Positions 1 to 8,159 of a stretch of 64,000 nt of DNA are shown here, piece by piece. The translations under genes and the position numbers were made by a program. Source of the DNA: an uncultured Planctomycetales bacterium. GTDB taxonomy: Bacteria > Planctomycetota > Planctomycetia > Pirellulales > S012-138. The DNA lies in assembly GCA_937982665.1 (NCBI GenBank), contig CALJLD010000244.1:4438-68437 (forward strand), in the 5' to 3' direction. Every line of letters begins with the position of its first letter. The first letter of the stretch is position 1. The notes beneath the pieces were generated by a model. It was not told the DNA's origin. It saw only the letters and a program-made list of their open reading frames with translations, and did no database searches.

Positions 1-158
1 GTCTCAGCGACGCTCGCCAGTTGTGTTGCCGCTTCTTGGGCGGACGCTTCCTGTTCGGAAGGCTGCGGTGGCGCGTCTTGCCCAGTCAAAATTGGCGGGG
101 CGCCAAAAGCAACAATCCCCAGCAAAGCTGACAACGTGAGAACCGATTTCAACATCAT
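1..158 (-). CDS. Secreted protein, 3' part outside window
   Basis: The reading frame runs leftward from an ATG at 158 (a second ATG follows at 155) and leaves the window. A good ribosome binding site (AGGAG) lies about 7 bases upstream. The N-terminus is MMLKSV followed by a hydrophobic stretch of about 15 residues and a small-residue region, which fits a Sec signal peptide. After it comes a Pro/Gln/Glu/Ala-rich segment, probably a linker. Only about 52 residues are visible, so no family can be named. The protein is probably exported. Confidence 0.6.
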   Translation of the reverse strand, partial: MMLKSVLTLSALLGIVAFGAPPILTGQDAPPQPSEQEASAQEAATQLASVAE

Positions 159-266
159 GAATATCTCCTGTTAACGCAATAAATCGCGGTGTGATTTGAA
201 ACTCTGATCGAAAGGACTTTGACTCACAAACAGCTGGGCGTCTCGTTTGTAGACGCTAAGACAGAA

Positions 267-977
267 CTACGGACGCGGTGGCTCCGCTCCTTCCTTGGGC
301 GGCTCCATCATCCAAACGATGGTGACTTTGGGGTTATTCGATTTGACTTTGAGTTGGTCGAAGCGAGATTCGCCCACCTGACGCACGAGCGATGGCAACA
401 CCTCGCGACTGTTGTTGGCCGTGGCGATTGCGTTGTTGCCGACAACGGAATCTGATGGACTCACGGCATTGGGATCGTCCGAAACGTGACCAGCGCCGGC
501 ACGCGCGGCCAGCAGCGCATCCACATTCCGATTGCGGTCTGGGATGAGATTGTGGTCAGCGTCCGAAAGCCCTTCGGTGGAATTCTCTTGATTGGATGAT
601 GGCGGATTGTTGGCGAACTCGTCCGCCGATCCCCAAAGTTGCATCGCCAGCACACCGGCCACAAGCACAACGGCCGCGGCGGCGATCCACTGCCAGGCGA
701 TCTTGTGTTCGCGATGCGGAGGCCGGGAAGGCCGATTGGCCGGCAAGGGCGACTCCGCGATGAGCGTTTGAATTCCCTCAGCAATCTCTGCCGACATGTC
801 AGGCGAGAACACCTCGTCATCGGCGGTCTTGTCCGCGAGCGCCGCATACAGCATGCCGCATTCGGCAACCGCAGCGCGGCAACTCTCGCATTCGCTCAAG
901 TGATCTTCAAACTCGTCGCGCGCGGCCGGCGACAAGTCACGATCCAGATAGTCGTCAAGTAAGTTGCAGTGGGACAT
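267..977 (-). CDS. Anti-sigma factor, zinc-finger (zf-HC2) membrane protein
   Basis: The 236-residue protein begins with a ZAS-type anti-sigma domain: an early His-Cys, then H26-x3-C30-x2-C33, the zinc-coordinating pattern of the HC2 family. One membrane helix follows at about residues 93-115, then an extracytoplasmic Asn/Ser/Asp-rich region of about 120 residues. It lies 18 bases downstream of an ECF sigma factor gene on the same strand, the usual cognate arrangement. Inferred role: hold the sigma factor inactive at the membrane until a signal releases it. The C-terminal 120 residues match nothing I recognise and are the likely sensing part. Confidence 0.85.
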   Translation of the reverse strand: MSHCNLLDDYLDRDLSPAARDEFEDHLSECESCRAAVAECGMLYAALADKTADDEVFSPDMSAEIAEGIQTLIAESPLPANRPSRPPHREHKIAWQWIAAAAVVLVAGVLAMQLWGSADEFANNPPSSNQENSTEGLSDADHNLIPDRNRNVDALLAARAGAGHVSDDPNAVSPSDSVVGNNAIATANNSREVLPSLVRQVGESRFDQLKVKSNNPKVTIVWMMEPPKEGAEPPRP

Positions 978-995
978 GGCGGCGAGCGGTGTGGG

Positions 996-1628
996 TCAAC
1001 GTTTTTGGCGGGCTTTGGCCTGGACGGAGTTGTGACTGACGGAGGTTTGGCTGGTCGATTGTCGGCGGTCCGTCTTTGTACCTTGAGATGACACTGTCTC
1101 TTGAGATGGCACTCCGTTTTGAGCGGCTGTTGCCTTTTCCAGAAACCGTTTGCGCATCGTTGCTCGGGCGACAGACAAACTTGATTTCACGGCTCTGCGA
1201 TCAATTTCCAACACCTCGGCGATGTCATCGATGCTGAGTTGTTCGCAAGCGTGCAGCGTGAGAACTTCGCGTTGTCTTGGTGGCAAGGCTTTCAATCCCT
1301 CCAGCACCGCTGCAACTTCCTCGCGATCCTCCAACAAAGCGGCGTGGTTTCGATTTGCGAAGTGTCTTGCGGCAACCGCCGACTCATCCTCGGAAAGGGG
1401 CTCCAACAGTGGCTGCCGCGCGTTCTTCCGCAACCAGTCGCGAAACACATTGGTGGCAATCCGCAAGAGCCACGTCCGGGCTGCTGTGTCATCGCGCAGG
1501 CTGTCCCGTGCGCGCCACGCGCGGAGGAACGTCTCTTGCGCCAGATCGGCCGCTTCATGCGGATCGCCGGTAAGACGATGCAGGAAACGCAAAACCCGAT
1601 CCAAATGCGCTGCCAGCAATTCAGTCAC
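996..1628 (-). CDS. ECF-type RNA polymerase sigma factor
   Basis: This is a sigma-70 family protein with region 2 (DLAQETFLRAW, then TWLLRIATNVFRDWLR) and region 4 (LPPRQREVL, then a helix-turn-helix around DDIAEVLEIDRRAVKSSL). I chose the GTG at 1628 because it starts just before region 2. A TTG at 1697 would add 23 Arg-rich residues unlike the family. Neither start has a clear ribosome binding site. The C-terminal 45 residues are low-complexity Ser/Thr/Gln. It is followed at once by its probable anti-sigma factor, so the pair likely forms an autoregulated stress-response operon. Confidence 0.85.
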   Translation of the reverse strand: MTELLAAHLDRVLRFLHRLTGDPHEAADLAQETFLRAWRARDSLRDDTAARTWLLRIATNVFRDWLRKNARQPLLEPLSEDESAVAARHFANRNHAALLEDREEVAAVLEGLKALPPRQREVLTLHACEQLSIDDIAEVLEIDRRAVKSSLSVARATMRKRFLEKATAAQNGVPSQETVSSQGTKTDRRQSTSQTSVSHNSVQAKARQKR

Positions 1629-1783
1629 AGCAAAACGCGCTCGGAGGAATCTGCACCAACGGCGTAAGCCGTTACGCCTGCTGCGGTGAGTTTCCAAGAG
1701 AATAGACGCCCGGGACGTAGCAGGGTCAAAAGAAATCCGCGGGAAGGCAATGATCCACAGAAAGGACGTCGTTTCGCGTGTTG

Positions 1784-2245
1784 TTAGTCCAATCGCCCGA
1801 ACATTTCCTCAAGCGTTGTTTGCCGAAAGCGGAAGATCTTCTCTAACTCCGGCAGCACCAGCGGCTTGTGAAAGATTCGCCCAAGCCAGCCAAATGGCAA
1901 TGCATAGTGGATCTCATCTCGCATCTCCACGCCGCCGGGGATTTCCGAGAAGTGGTGTTGATGATGCCACAGCTTGTATGGCCCAACCCGCTGTTCATCT
2001 ACGAAGTAGTCTGGCTGTTGGACGTGCGAGATCTCCGTGACCCAGGTGGTGCGGAACGCCGGGAGCGGACGCACGCGGTACATCAGCATCATCCCAGGTC
2101 GCATTTCATCAAACTCATCCAGACATTCAAACGCCAGCGACGGCGGCGTGATCTTGGACAGGTTCCTGGGATTGGAGAAGAACTCCCAGGCTTCCGTCCG
2201 CGAAATGGGCAGACACTGAGTTCGCTGTAGCGTGTAAACCTTCAC
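1784..2245 (-). CDS. SRPBCC family (START-like) ligand-binding protein
   Basis: The sequence has the pattern of COG4276-type SRPBCC proteins: an opening strand with a PIS..EAWEFFSNP helix, N..KITPPSL, then alternating strands including TTWVTEI and a conserved LWHHQHHF segment, ending in a long helix with RQTTLEEMF. The fold is a helix-grip cavity that binds hydrophobic ligands; the ligand is unknown. The start is uncertain. The GTG at 2245 places the N-terminus where the family begins; the frame remains open to 2308. It stands alone, convergent with nothing nearby. Confidence 0.7.
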   Translation of the reverse strand: MKVYTLQRTQCLPISRTEAWEFFSNPRNLSKITPPSLAFECLDEFDEMRPGMMLMYRVRPLPAFRTTWVTEISHVQQPDYFVDEQRVGPYKLWHHQHHFSEIPGGVEMRDEIHYALPFGWLGRIFHKPLVLPELEKIFRFRQTTLEEMFGRLD

Positions 2246-2308
2246 AAGGAGATTCCACAAGTTGGAATGATGTCTGACGCCGGATGTGTCGGGACGCGTG
2301 ACCGGCAC

Positions 2309-2833
2309 TGCCGATACCGGGCTTCAAGTATGGCTTCGCCGGAGCGCAGCAGGGGGATTCATTACCTTGCGGCCAAAGATATTGAAGTCCGCCCCGCCAA
2401 GGTACTAGGTGCTCGCTATCTGCCGCCACTCATGACCAAGCATGCAGGAACATGAATGCGCTCGTTGCGAGCGGCCTCCGAAGCGGGCCGTCAAGCTGGC
2501 CAGTTTGAACGAGCTGGCATCTAGCCGCTTTCTTCAAATCCAATGCACGCTAAGATTAGGATTCAAACAATCCAATCTGCGCATAAAAAGAGGGCCCTTG
2601 CTCGCCGGTGCAAGAGCCCTCAATATCGGCTGCCCGAGGGCGGCATGTGCAGCGCTCGGAGACCCACAGCCGTTCGTAAGGTGAGTATCGGGCCGCAGCC
2701 GCGGATTTCTCCATTGGGGAGAGGTGACACCGCGAAACGAGTGTAAGCGGTAAAATCGCCCCAAGCGGTTGCCCTTTCAGCCCTTCACCTGCCCGGACAA
2801 ATTGCACACTTTTTCCGGCAAGAGCGGCACAGC
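2309..2833. other. Intergenic stretch before carA
   Basis: No convincing gene is seen on either strand; the short open frames lack family signature and ribosome binding sites. Its only clear structure is the hairpin at 2590-2621. The carA promoter should lie in the last part, but no strong consensus stands out. Confidence 0.4.
2590..2621. terminator. GC-rich hairpin upstream of carA
   Basis: GAGGGC-C-CTTGC pairs with GCAAG-A-GCCCTC around an 8-base loop, giving an 11-bp stem with one C/A mismatch. The left arm follows an A-run (AAAAAG), which would be the U-tract if read on the minus strand. It could terminate minus-strand transcripts or be a leader structure; there is no T-run on the plus strand. 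Confidence 0.4.
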
Positions 2834-2854
2834 TTGAACAAAACAGGCCAACTG

Positions 2855-4027
2855 ATGACAAAACCTGCAAAACTTGCCTTGGAAGACGGCGCTGTTTATT
2901 CCGGTTATTCCTTCGGGGCGGATGGCGAAGTCACAGGCGAGGTCTGCTTCAATACTTCGATGACCGGGTACCAGGAAATCCTCACGGACCCCAGCTACTG
3001 CGGGCAAATCGTGACGATGACCTATCCGGAGATCGGCAATTACGGCGTGAATGAGGAAGATGTCGAAAGCCGACGCCCCTTCTTGTCCGGCTTTGTCGTC
3101 CGTGAGTACAGCCGCCGCGCGAGCAACTTTCGCTCGCAAGAGGACTTACGTGACATGCTCGTCCGGTGTGGCGTTGTCGGAATCGAAGGGATCGATACTC
3201 GCGCGTTGGTTCGCCGCATTCGTGATCAGGGTGCCCTGCGCGGTGTCCTCTCCACGACCGACCTGGATGATGCCAGCCTGGTCGCCAAGGCCAAAGCCAG
3301 CCCCAGTATGCTGGGTCGGGATCTTGTGCGAGAAGTTGTATCGGACAAGTCGCACGCTTGGACGGAAGGGCTGCATCCGTTGTCCAATCTGGAGAATGCG
3401 AGCGATTTCGCCCAAGATGGCTCGCCTATGAGCAATGGCGTTGCTCGGGATGCAATCGGCGATCGGCCGCATGTTGTCGCGATGGATTACGGAATGAAAT
3501 GGAACATTCCCCGCCACCTGGCCCAAATGGGCTGCCGGGTGACCATCGCACCCGGCACAATGTCCGGTGAAGAGATCCTCGCACTTAAGCCGGACGGGGT
3601 ATTTCTTTCCAACGGCCCTGGCGATCCTGAGCCGCTGGACTACGCAATCAAAGCTGTGCAACACGTTCTGGGAAAGAAGCCGGTGTTCGGCATTTGCCTG
3701 GGCCACCAGTTGCTGTCACTCGCCTGCGGAGCGAAGACATTTAAGCTCAAGTTTGGGCACCGGGGAGCAAATCAGCCGGTCATGGATCACCTGACCGGCA
3801 AAATCGAGATCACTTCCCAAAACCACGGATTCGCCGTGGATACGGAAGACTTGCCGTCCGAGTTGGAGATCACGCACACCAATCTCAATGACGACACCAT
3901 CGAAGGCGTTCGCCATCGCGAGTTGCCTGCCTTCTCCGTGCAGTACCACCCGGAAGCTTCCGCTGGCCCGCACGATAGCTCGTATCTTTTCGAGCGATTC
4001 ATGGAATCGATGGCGACAACCGTCTGA
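2855..4027 (+). CDS. carA: Carbamoyl-phosphate synthase small subunit
   Basis: This glutamine amidotransferase subunit hydrolyses glutamine and channels ammonia to the large subunit (CarB) for carbamoyl phosphate, feeding pyrimidine and arginine synthesis. The N-terminal CPSase domain (LALEDGAVYSGYSFG, NTSMTGYQEILTDPSY, GIDTRALVRRIRDQGALRG) precedes a class I GATase domain with the catalytic triad Cys281 (GICLGHQ), His365 and Glu367 (YHPEAS). At 390 residues it has normal family length. I chose the ATG at 2855 over one at 2834 because the family begins with this segment; the difference is 7 residues. No carB is adjacent, so the subunits are encoded apart. Confidence 0.95.
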   Translation: MTKPAKLALEDGAVYSGYSFGADGEVTGEVCFNTSMTGYQEILTDPSYCGQIVTMTYPEIGNYGVNEEDVESRRPFLSGFVVREYSRRASNFRSQEDLRDMLVRCGVVGIEGIDTRALVRRIRDQGALRGVLSTTDLDDASLVAKAKASPSMLGRDLVREVVSDKSHAWTEGLHPLSNLENASDFAQDGSPMSNGVARDAIGDRPHVVAMDYGMKWNIPRHLAQMGCRVTIAPGTMSGEEILALKPDGVFLSNGPGDPEPLDYAIKAVQHVLGKKPVFGICLGHQLLSLACGAKTFKLKFGHRGANQPVMDHLTGKIEITSQNHGFAVDTEDLPSELEITHTNLNDDTIEGVRHRELPAFSVQYHPEASAGPHDSSYLFERFMESMATTV

Positions 4028-4063
4028 CTACAACAGTCTGACTGCACCAGTCTGACTACAAAC
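4022..4063. repeat. Three tandem 14-bp repeats over two convergent stop codons
   Basis: Units starting GTCTGACT lie at 4022-4035, 4036-4049 and 4050-4063, differing at only a few positions. The array contains the TGA of carA and overlaps the stop codon of the opposing gene. Confidence 0.7.
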
Positions 4064-4835
4064 GCCAGCTTGGCCCGCTGGTCTCGCCCGGCTTGAAGAT
4101 GGTTGATCCCGCAGGGCGTTCCAGCAGCAAGTCCACCTGATACTTGGTGAAGGCTGCCTCTTGCTGCACAACGGGCGCGTGGGCGACGCGCAGTTCGCTC
4201 ACTGGCTTACCGTGCCATTGCCGTTGATAGAGTTGCAAGCCGGCCTGGCTGGAAGATTGCGGAGTGAGTTCATGGGCTTGAGTGACCCATTGCACCAGCG
4301 GACGAGCATCGCCGGTTGTGCCGTGAAACACAATCCGCTGCAGTTCCTGCTTGTCGTTAAAGAAGTAACTCAAGGATCCGGCCAGATCAAACGGCTGTGT
4401 GCCTGTCACCACCGGAACTCGATAGCCTTGCAAAGTTGGCTGTTCCGTGACAGTTGAGACGCGCGTCCAATGCTGCATGATCCAGTCGGGCGTGATTTCA
4501 AACCGCAGCAATTCCGTGAACGGTATCGCTTCGGGTCCCGTCAACGTCGTGGACTTTAGCACGCGGCCGGTGATGGGGGGAGTTGCCACACTTCCGGCAA
4601 ATTGCCCCTGCGGCATTCCCTGCACGCTTCCCAAAGATGCGCTGTTCAGCGTCGCAGAGTTGTTGGGGCTCAGCGGCGGCAAGGTTGTGATGCTCGGATC
4701 ACCCATCGCTGCGCCAGCCGCGCCAGAAGTCGCGCCCGTGTTTTGAAAGGCGTCATCAATGTTCGAGTTGCTGGTCATCATAGGCACACCGAACGATCCG
4801 GCGGCAGCCAGCAAGAAGAGTACGTGTCGGTTCAT
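4056..4835 (-). CDS. Exported protein of unknown function
   Basis: A 259-residue protein starting MNRHVLFLLAAAGSFG, a probable short signal peptide, followed by an Asn/Ser/Ala/Gly-rich low-complexity region of about 80 residues and then a folded C-terminal part (about residues 95-255) with aromatic-rich strands such as EITPDWIMQHWTRV and GSLSYFFNDKQELQRIVFHG. I do not recognise the family. DUF6690-like or other planctomycete-specific secreted proteins are possible but cannot be shown here. Upstream ATGs in frame would add a Pro/Ser-rich leader without signal character. It is convergent with carA and ends inside the tandem repeat. Confidence 0.6.
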   Translation of the reverse strand: MNRHVLFLLAAAGSFGVPMMTSNSNIDDAFQNTGATSGAAGAAMGDPSITTLPPLSPNNSATLNSASLGSVQGMPQGQFAGSVATPPITGRVLKSTTLTGPEAIPFTELLRFEITPDWIMQHWTRVSTVTEQPTLQGYRVPVVTGTQPFDLAGSLSYFFNDKQELQRIVFHGTTGDARPLVQWVTQAHELTPQSSSQAGLQLYQRQWHGKPVSELRVAHAPVVQQEAAFTKYQVDLLLERPAGSTIFKPGETSGPSWRL

Positions 4836-5175
4836 GATACCGGTCCAAGCTTGGGAGGAGGGAGCGGACGGTCTCGCATCGGTTGGTATCGGCAATCCCC
4901 GGCTGGCGGTGAAGCTCCCTCATGTCTCGCAGGCAATGTTTGCCCTGTTGAATCGTCAGTCAGGAACCGCACACCACGCGCGAGTCTGGAAATTGCCACA
5001 TCCCTTACAACTGACGCTTCAAGAGTGGCGAATCCCAACGAGCCCTCGGGCGGAAAAACTGCCAAGATTTCCACGGCAAAGCTTGCGAAGTGCCTTCGCA
5101 CGGGCCATCATCGCTGCTAATCGTTATGCTCAACGCTGTCCGCTACAAATTACAGCCTCGATCTTGGGTACGCTT

Positions 5176-6687
5176 ATGCGCCGCCAGTTCTTGCTTTGCA
5201 CAATTGTTGTTTCCGTTTGTTTGTTGAACGTTCTGCCAGCCATGGCGCAAGACGAAGAACTCAACAAACCGCCAAATGGTTTCACGGCGCTCTTCAACGG
5301 TGAGAACCTCGACGGCTGGAAGGGACTTGTCGGCAACCCCAAGACGCGCGCGGAGATGTCCGCGGACCAGCTTGCCGCCGCGCAGGGAAAAGCGGACGAG
5401 AGCATGCGGGCTCATTGGTCGGTGGAGGACGGCGTGCTCGTCTTTGACGGTCAAGGCGAAAGCCTGTGCACGGCTAAGGACTACGCCGATTTCGAAATGC
5501 TGGTCGATTGGAAGATCAAGGAAGCCGGCGATAGCGGCATCTATCTGCGTGGTAGCCCTCAAGTGCAAATCTGGGACCCCGCTCAAAATCCTGTTGGCTC
5601 GGGTGGACTGTACAACAATCAAAAGCATCCCTCGCAGCCTTTGACGGCCGCGGATAAGCCAGTGGGCGAATGGAACCGCTTCCGCATCAAGATGATGGGT
5701 AACCAGGTCTGGGTATGGCTCAACGGTCAGCTTGTGACCGATGGCGTGACCATGGAAAACTATTGGGACCGCTCGCAGCCCATCTATCCCGTCGGCCAGA
5801 TCGAACTCCAGAATCACGGCAACACGCTGTACTTCCGCAACGTGTTCATTAAGGAAATCGTGTCCGCCGAAGACGCCACAAAGATTGACAGTGCGATTCC
5901 GGACAAAGCAGTCGCGGAGCCGAAGGACGACCGCAACGTCCTGATCTTCACGCACGCTGCCGGCTTCGTGCATTCCTCCATTCCTTACGGCGCGCGAGCC
6001 GTTCAACGGATGGGCGAAAAGACAGGCGCTTTCACCAGCACCATTTCCAATGATCCCGCGGTTTTTTCGGCGGAGTCATTGGCGAACTACGACGCCGTTG
6101 TGCTGGTCAACACAACTGGCGATTGGCTGCGTCCGCGCCGCGAACAGTTCAATCGCCTTTCCGATGAAGACAAAGCCGCTTGGGAGAAACGAGAAGCCGA
6201 GAACAAACAGGCGCTGTTGGACTTCGTTCGCAGCGGCAAGGGACTGGTTGGATTTCACGCCGCTTCCGATTGCCACTATGGTTGGGCAGACTTCGGCAAG
6301 ATGATTGGCGGCTACTTTGACGGACACCCGTGGCACATGGAAGTCGGTATTACCGTGGAAGAACCGGACCACGCGCTTTGCGAGGTGTTCGACGAATCGC
6401 ACTTCACGATCACGGACGAAATCTACCAATTCAAGCCACCGTATGATCGCGGCAATTTGCGTGTGCTGTTGAAGCTTGATGGCGACGTCACGGACCTCAG
6501 CATCGGCAAACGCGATGACGATGACTACGCGGTCTCTTGGGTCCGCAAAGAAGACCAGGGCCGAGTCTTCTATGGCTCGCTGGGTCACCGCGAAGAGATC
6601 TATTGGAACCCCAAAGTCATGGAGTACTATCTCCGCGGGATCCAATACGCCATGGGCGATTTTGAAGTCGAAGACGCGCCGCGCTGA
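5176..6687 (+). CDS. Secreted DUF1080-ThuA fusion protein
   Basis: 503 residues with a Sec signal peptide (MRRQFLLCTIVV...AMA-QD). Residues about 35-230 form a DUF1080 / 3-keto-disaccharide hydrolase domain (FTALFNGENLDGWKG, GDSGIYLRG, QIELQNHG, a LamG-like jelly roll). Residues about 255-500 are a ThuA-like trehalose-utilisation domain with a GATase-like fold (NVLIFTHAAGFVHSSIP, KGLVGFHAASDCHY, GRVFYGSLGHREEIYWNP). Both are common, often fused, in planctomycete proteins for breaking down complex sugars outside the cytoplasm. The in-frame opening upstream to 4759 lacks signal character and overlaps the divergent gene, so I start at the ATG before the signal peptide. Confidence 0.85.
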   Translation: MRRQFLLCTIVVSVCLLNVLPAMAQDEELNKPPNGFTALFNGENLDGWKGLVGNPKTRAEMSADQLAAAQGKADESMRAHWSVEDGVLVFDGQGESLCTAKDYADFEMLVDWKIKEAGDSGIYLRGSPQVQIWDPAQNPVGSGGLYNNQKHPSQPLTAADKPVGEWNRFRIKMMGNQVWVWLNGQLVTDGVTMENYWDRSQPIYPVGQIELQNHGNTLYFRNVFIKEIVSAEDATKIDSAIPDKAVAEPKDDRNVLIFTHAAGFVHSSIPYGARAVQRMGEKTGAFTSTISNDPAVFSAESLANYDAVVLVNTTGDWLRPRREQFNRLSDEDKAAWEKREAENKQALLDFVRSGKGLVGFHAASDCHYGWADFGKMIGGYFDGHPWHMEVGITVEEPDHALCEVFDESHFTITDEIYQFKPPYDRGNLRVLLKLDGDVTDLSIGKRDDDDYAVSWVRKEDQGRVFYGSLGHREEIYWNPKVMEYYLRGIQYAMGDFEVEDAPR

Positions 6688-6734
6688 TTGGCGTAACTAA
6701 GGTCGAAGGAGTTTGGCGCGTAGGTTTCTTCTCT

Positions 6735-6807
6735 CGTCATTCCCGCGCAGGCGGGAATCCAGAGAACAAACGTAGCGCGCTGGATTCCCGCCTGCGCGGG
6801 AATGACG
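6735..6807. repeat. Inverted repeat of ATTCCC-type palindromes (dRS3-like), copy 1
   Basis: Two 28-bp arms (6735-6762 and 6780-6807) are perfect reverse complements separated by 17 bases. Each arm is itself a hairpin, ATTCCCGC-gcag-GCGGGAAT. It sits between the convergent ends of the DUF1080-ThuA gene and aroB, where it can act as a two-way terminator. A decayed second copy lies at 22183-22253. The ATTCCC(N8)GGGAAT core is the pattern known from dispersed repeats in several bacteria, for example Neisseria dRS3. Confidence 0.8.
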
Positions 6808-6836
6808 GTCCAATTGGAGCGCACTGAGCCCAACTT

Positions 6837-7937
6837 CTATACCCCGTTCCCCTCCAACACCGCGCGAACATCCCCGGTGTCCACATCGCCGGTCAATTCA
6901 ACTTGCCCCAGTCGCGTCGGCAGCACAAACCGCAGCTGGCCATGTTCGGCCTTCTTATCTTTGGACATCGCCGCCAGCAGGGCGTCAGGATCCAAAGCTT
7001 CCGGCGAGCTTGTCGGCAGATGAAACTTCTCTAACAACCGCGTAATTCGCGAAGTGAAATCCTCGTCAACGCGTTGCATTCGCTGTGCAAGCTGCGCGGC
7101 CTGCACCATGCCGATTGCAACAGCTTCGCCATGCAGGAACTGTCCGTAATCGGTCACCGTCTCAATCGCATGAGCGAAAGTGTGCCCATAATTCAAGATC
7201 GCCCTTAAGCCGGAAGTTTCGCGCTCATCGGCGACGACCACTTCGGCCTTGAGTTCGCAGCAGCGGGCGATGGTTCGGACCAGTGCATCAGCCTGGCGTT
7301 CATTGAGAGCTTCAGCATTCTCTTCTAGCCATGTGAAGAACTCCGCATCTTGAATCACGCCATACTTCACTACTTCGGCCAATCCGCTGCGATACTCCCG
7401 TTCCGGCAACGTGCTTAACGATTCCGGATCGATCAACACTCCCTGCGGCTGCCAGAACGCACCGACAATATTCTTGGCAGCCGGAAGGTTGACTCCCACT
7501 TTGCCGCCGACAGAACTATCAACCTGCGCGAGCAACGTCGTCGGCATCTGCACAAACGCCAACCCGCGGGCAAAAGTTGCCGCAATAAATCCGGCCAGGT
7601 CTCCCACCACTCCGCCGCCAACGGCAATCACCAAACCTTTACGGTCAATCCCGGCGTCCAGCAACCGCTCCCACAGTGCGGAAGCAACTTCGGTTGATTT
7701 TGAGGACTCGCCCGCATCAACCACCAGCAAATGGACGGCATGGCCAGCATCGGCCAGTAATTCCGCAACCGCCCTTGCGTGCGGCTCCTCGACATTCGCG
7801 TCAGTGATCAGAACCACTTGCGAGAACGTTCCGCAAGCCGCGATGAACTGATCCGCCTGGCGCAGCAGGCCGGCGCCGATTTGAATCTCATACGGGGAAT
7901 GCGCAAGTTCGACTCGTACAACTTGGAGTTTGCTCAT
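6837..7937 (-). CDS. aroB: 3-dehydroquinate synthase
   Basis: Converts DAHP to 3-dehydroquinate, the second step of the shikimate pathway, using NAD and a divalent metal. Visible signatures: the NAD-binding GGGVVGDLAGFIAATFARG, the substrate-binding TTLLAQVDSSVGGKVGVN, the metal ligands in SGLAEVVKYG (Glu), NYGHTFAHAIE (His) and HGEAVAIGM (His). The 366-residue length from the ATG at 7937 fits the family. The open frame extends upstream to 8063, but the extra residues are Arg/Pro-rich and not conserved. It stands alone, divergent from pfp. Confidence 0.95.
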   Translation of the reverse strand: MSKLQVVRVELAHSPYEIQIGAGLLRQADQFIAACGTFSQVVLITDANVEEPHARAVAELLADAGHAVHLLVVDAGESSKSTEVASALWERLLDAGIDRKGLVIAVGGGVVGDLAGFIAATFARGLAFVQMPTTLLAQVDSSVGGKVGVNLPAAKNIVGAFWQPQGVLIDPESLSTLPEREYRSGLAEVVKYGVIQDAEFFTWLEENAEALNERQADALVRTIARCCELKAEVVVADERETSGLRAILNYGHTFAHAIETVTDYGQFLHGEAVAIGMVQAAQLAQRMQRVDEDFTSRITRLLEKFHLPTSSPEALDPDALLAAMSKDKKAEHGQLRFVLPTRLGQVELTGDVDTGDVRAVLEGNGV

Positions 7938-8159
7938 GGGCCGGGTGGGATAACAAGCGTTGCGTCGCCGAAGCAGGCGTTTCGTTGGAATCTGTTTCGT
8001 GGGAATCCTAAGTCCACAAGTGGCCGGTTGGCAAGTTGGCGCAAACTCGCTGGCATTATGCATTAAGCGAGGATGAACTTCAGGCAGCGCCTCGCTATCC
8101 CAAGCTTGCCGTGTGAATTATGATGGAGGGTTCCGCGAACAGCGAGATTTGAGGAAAAT

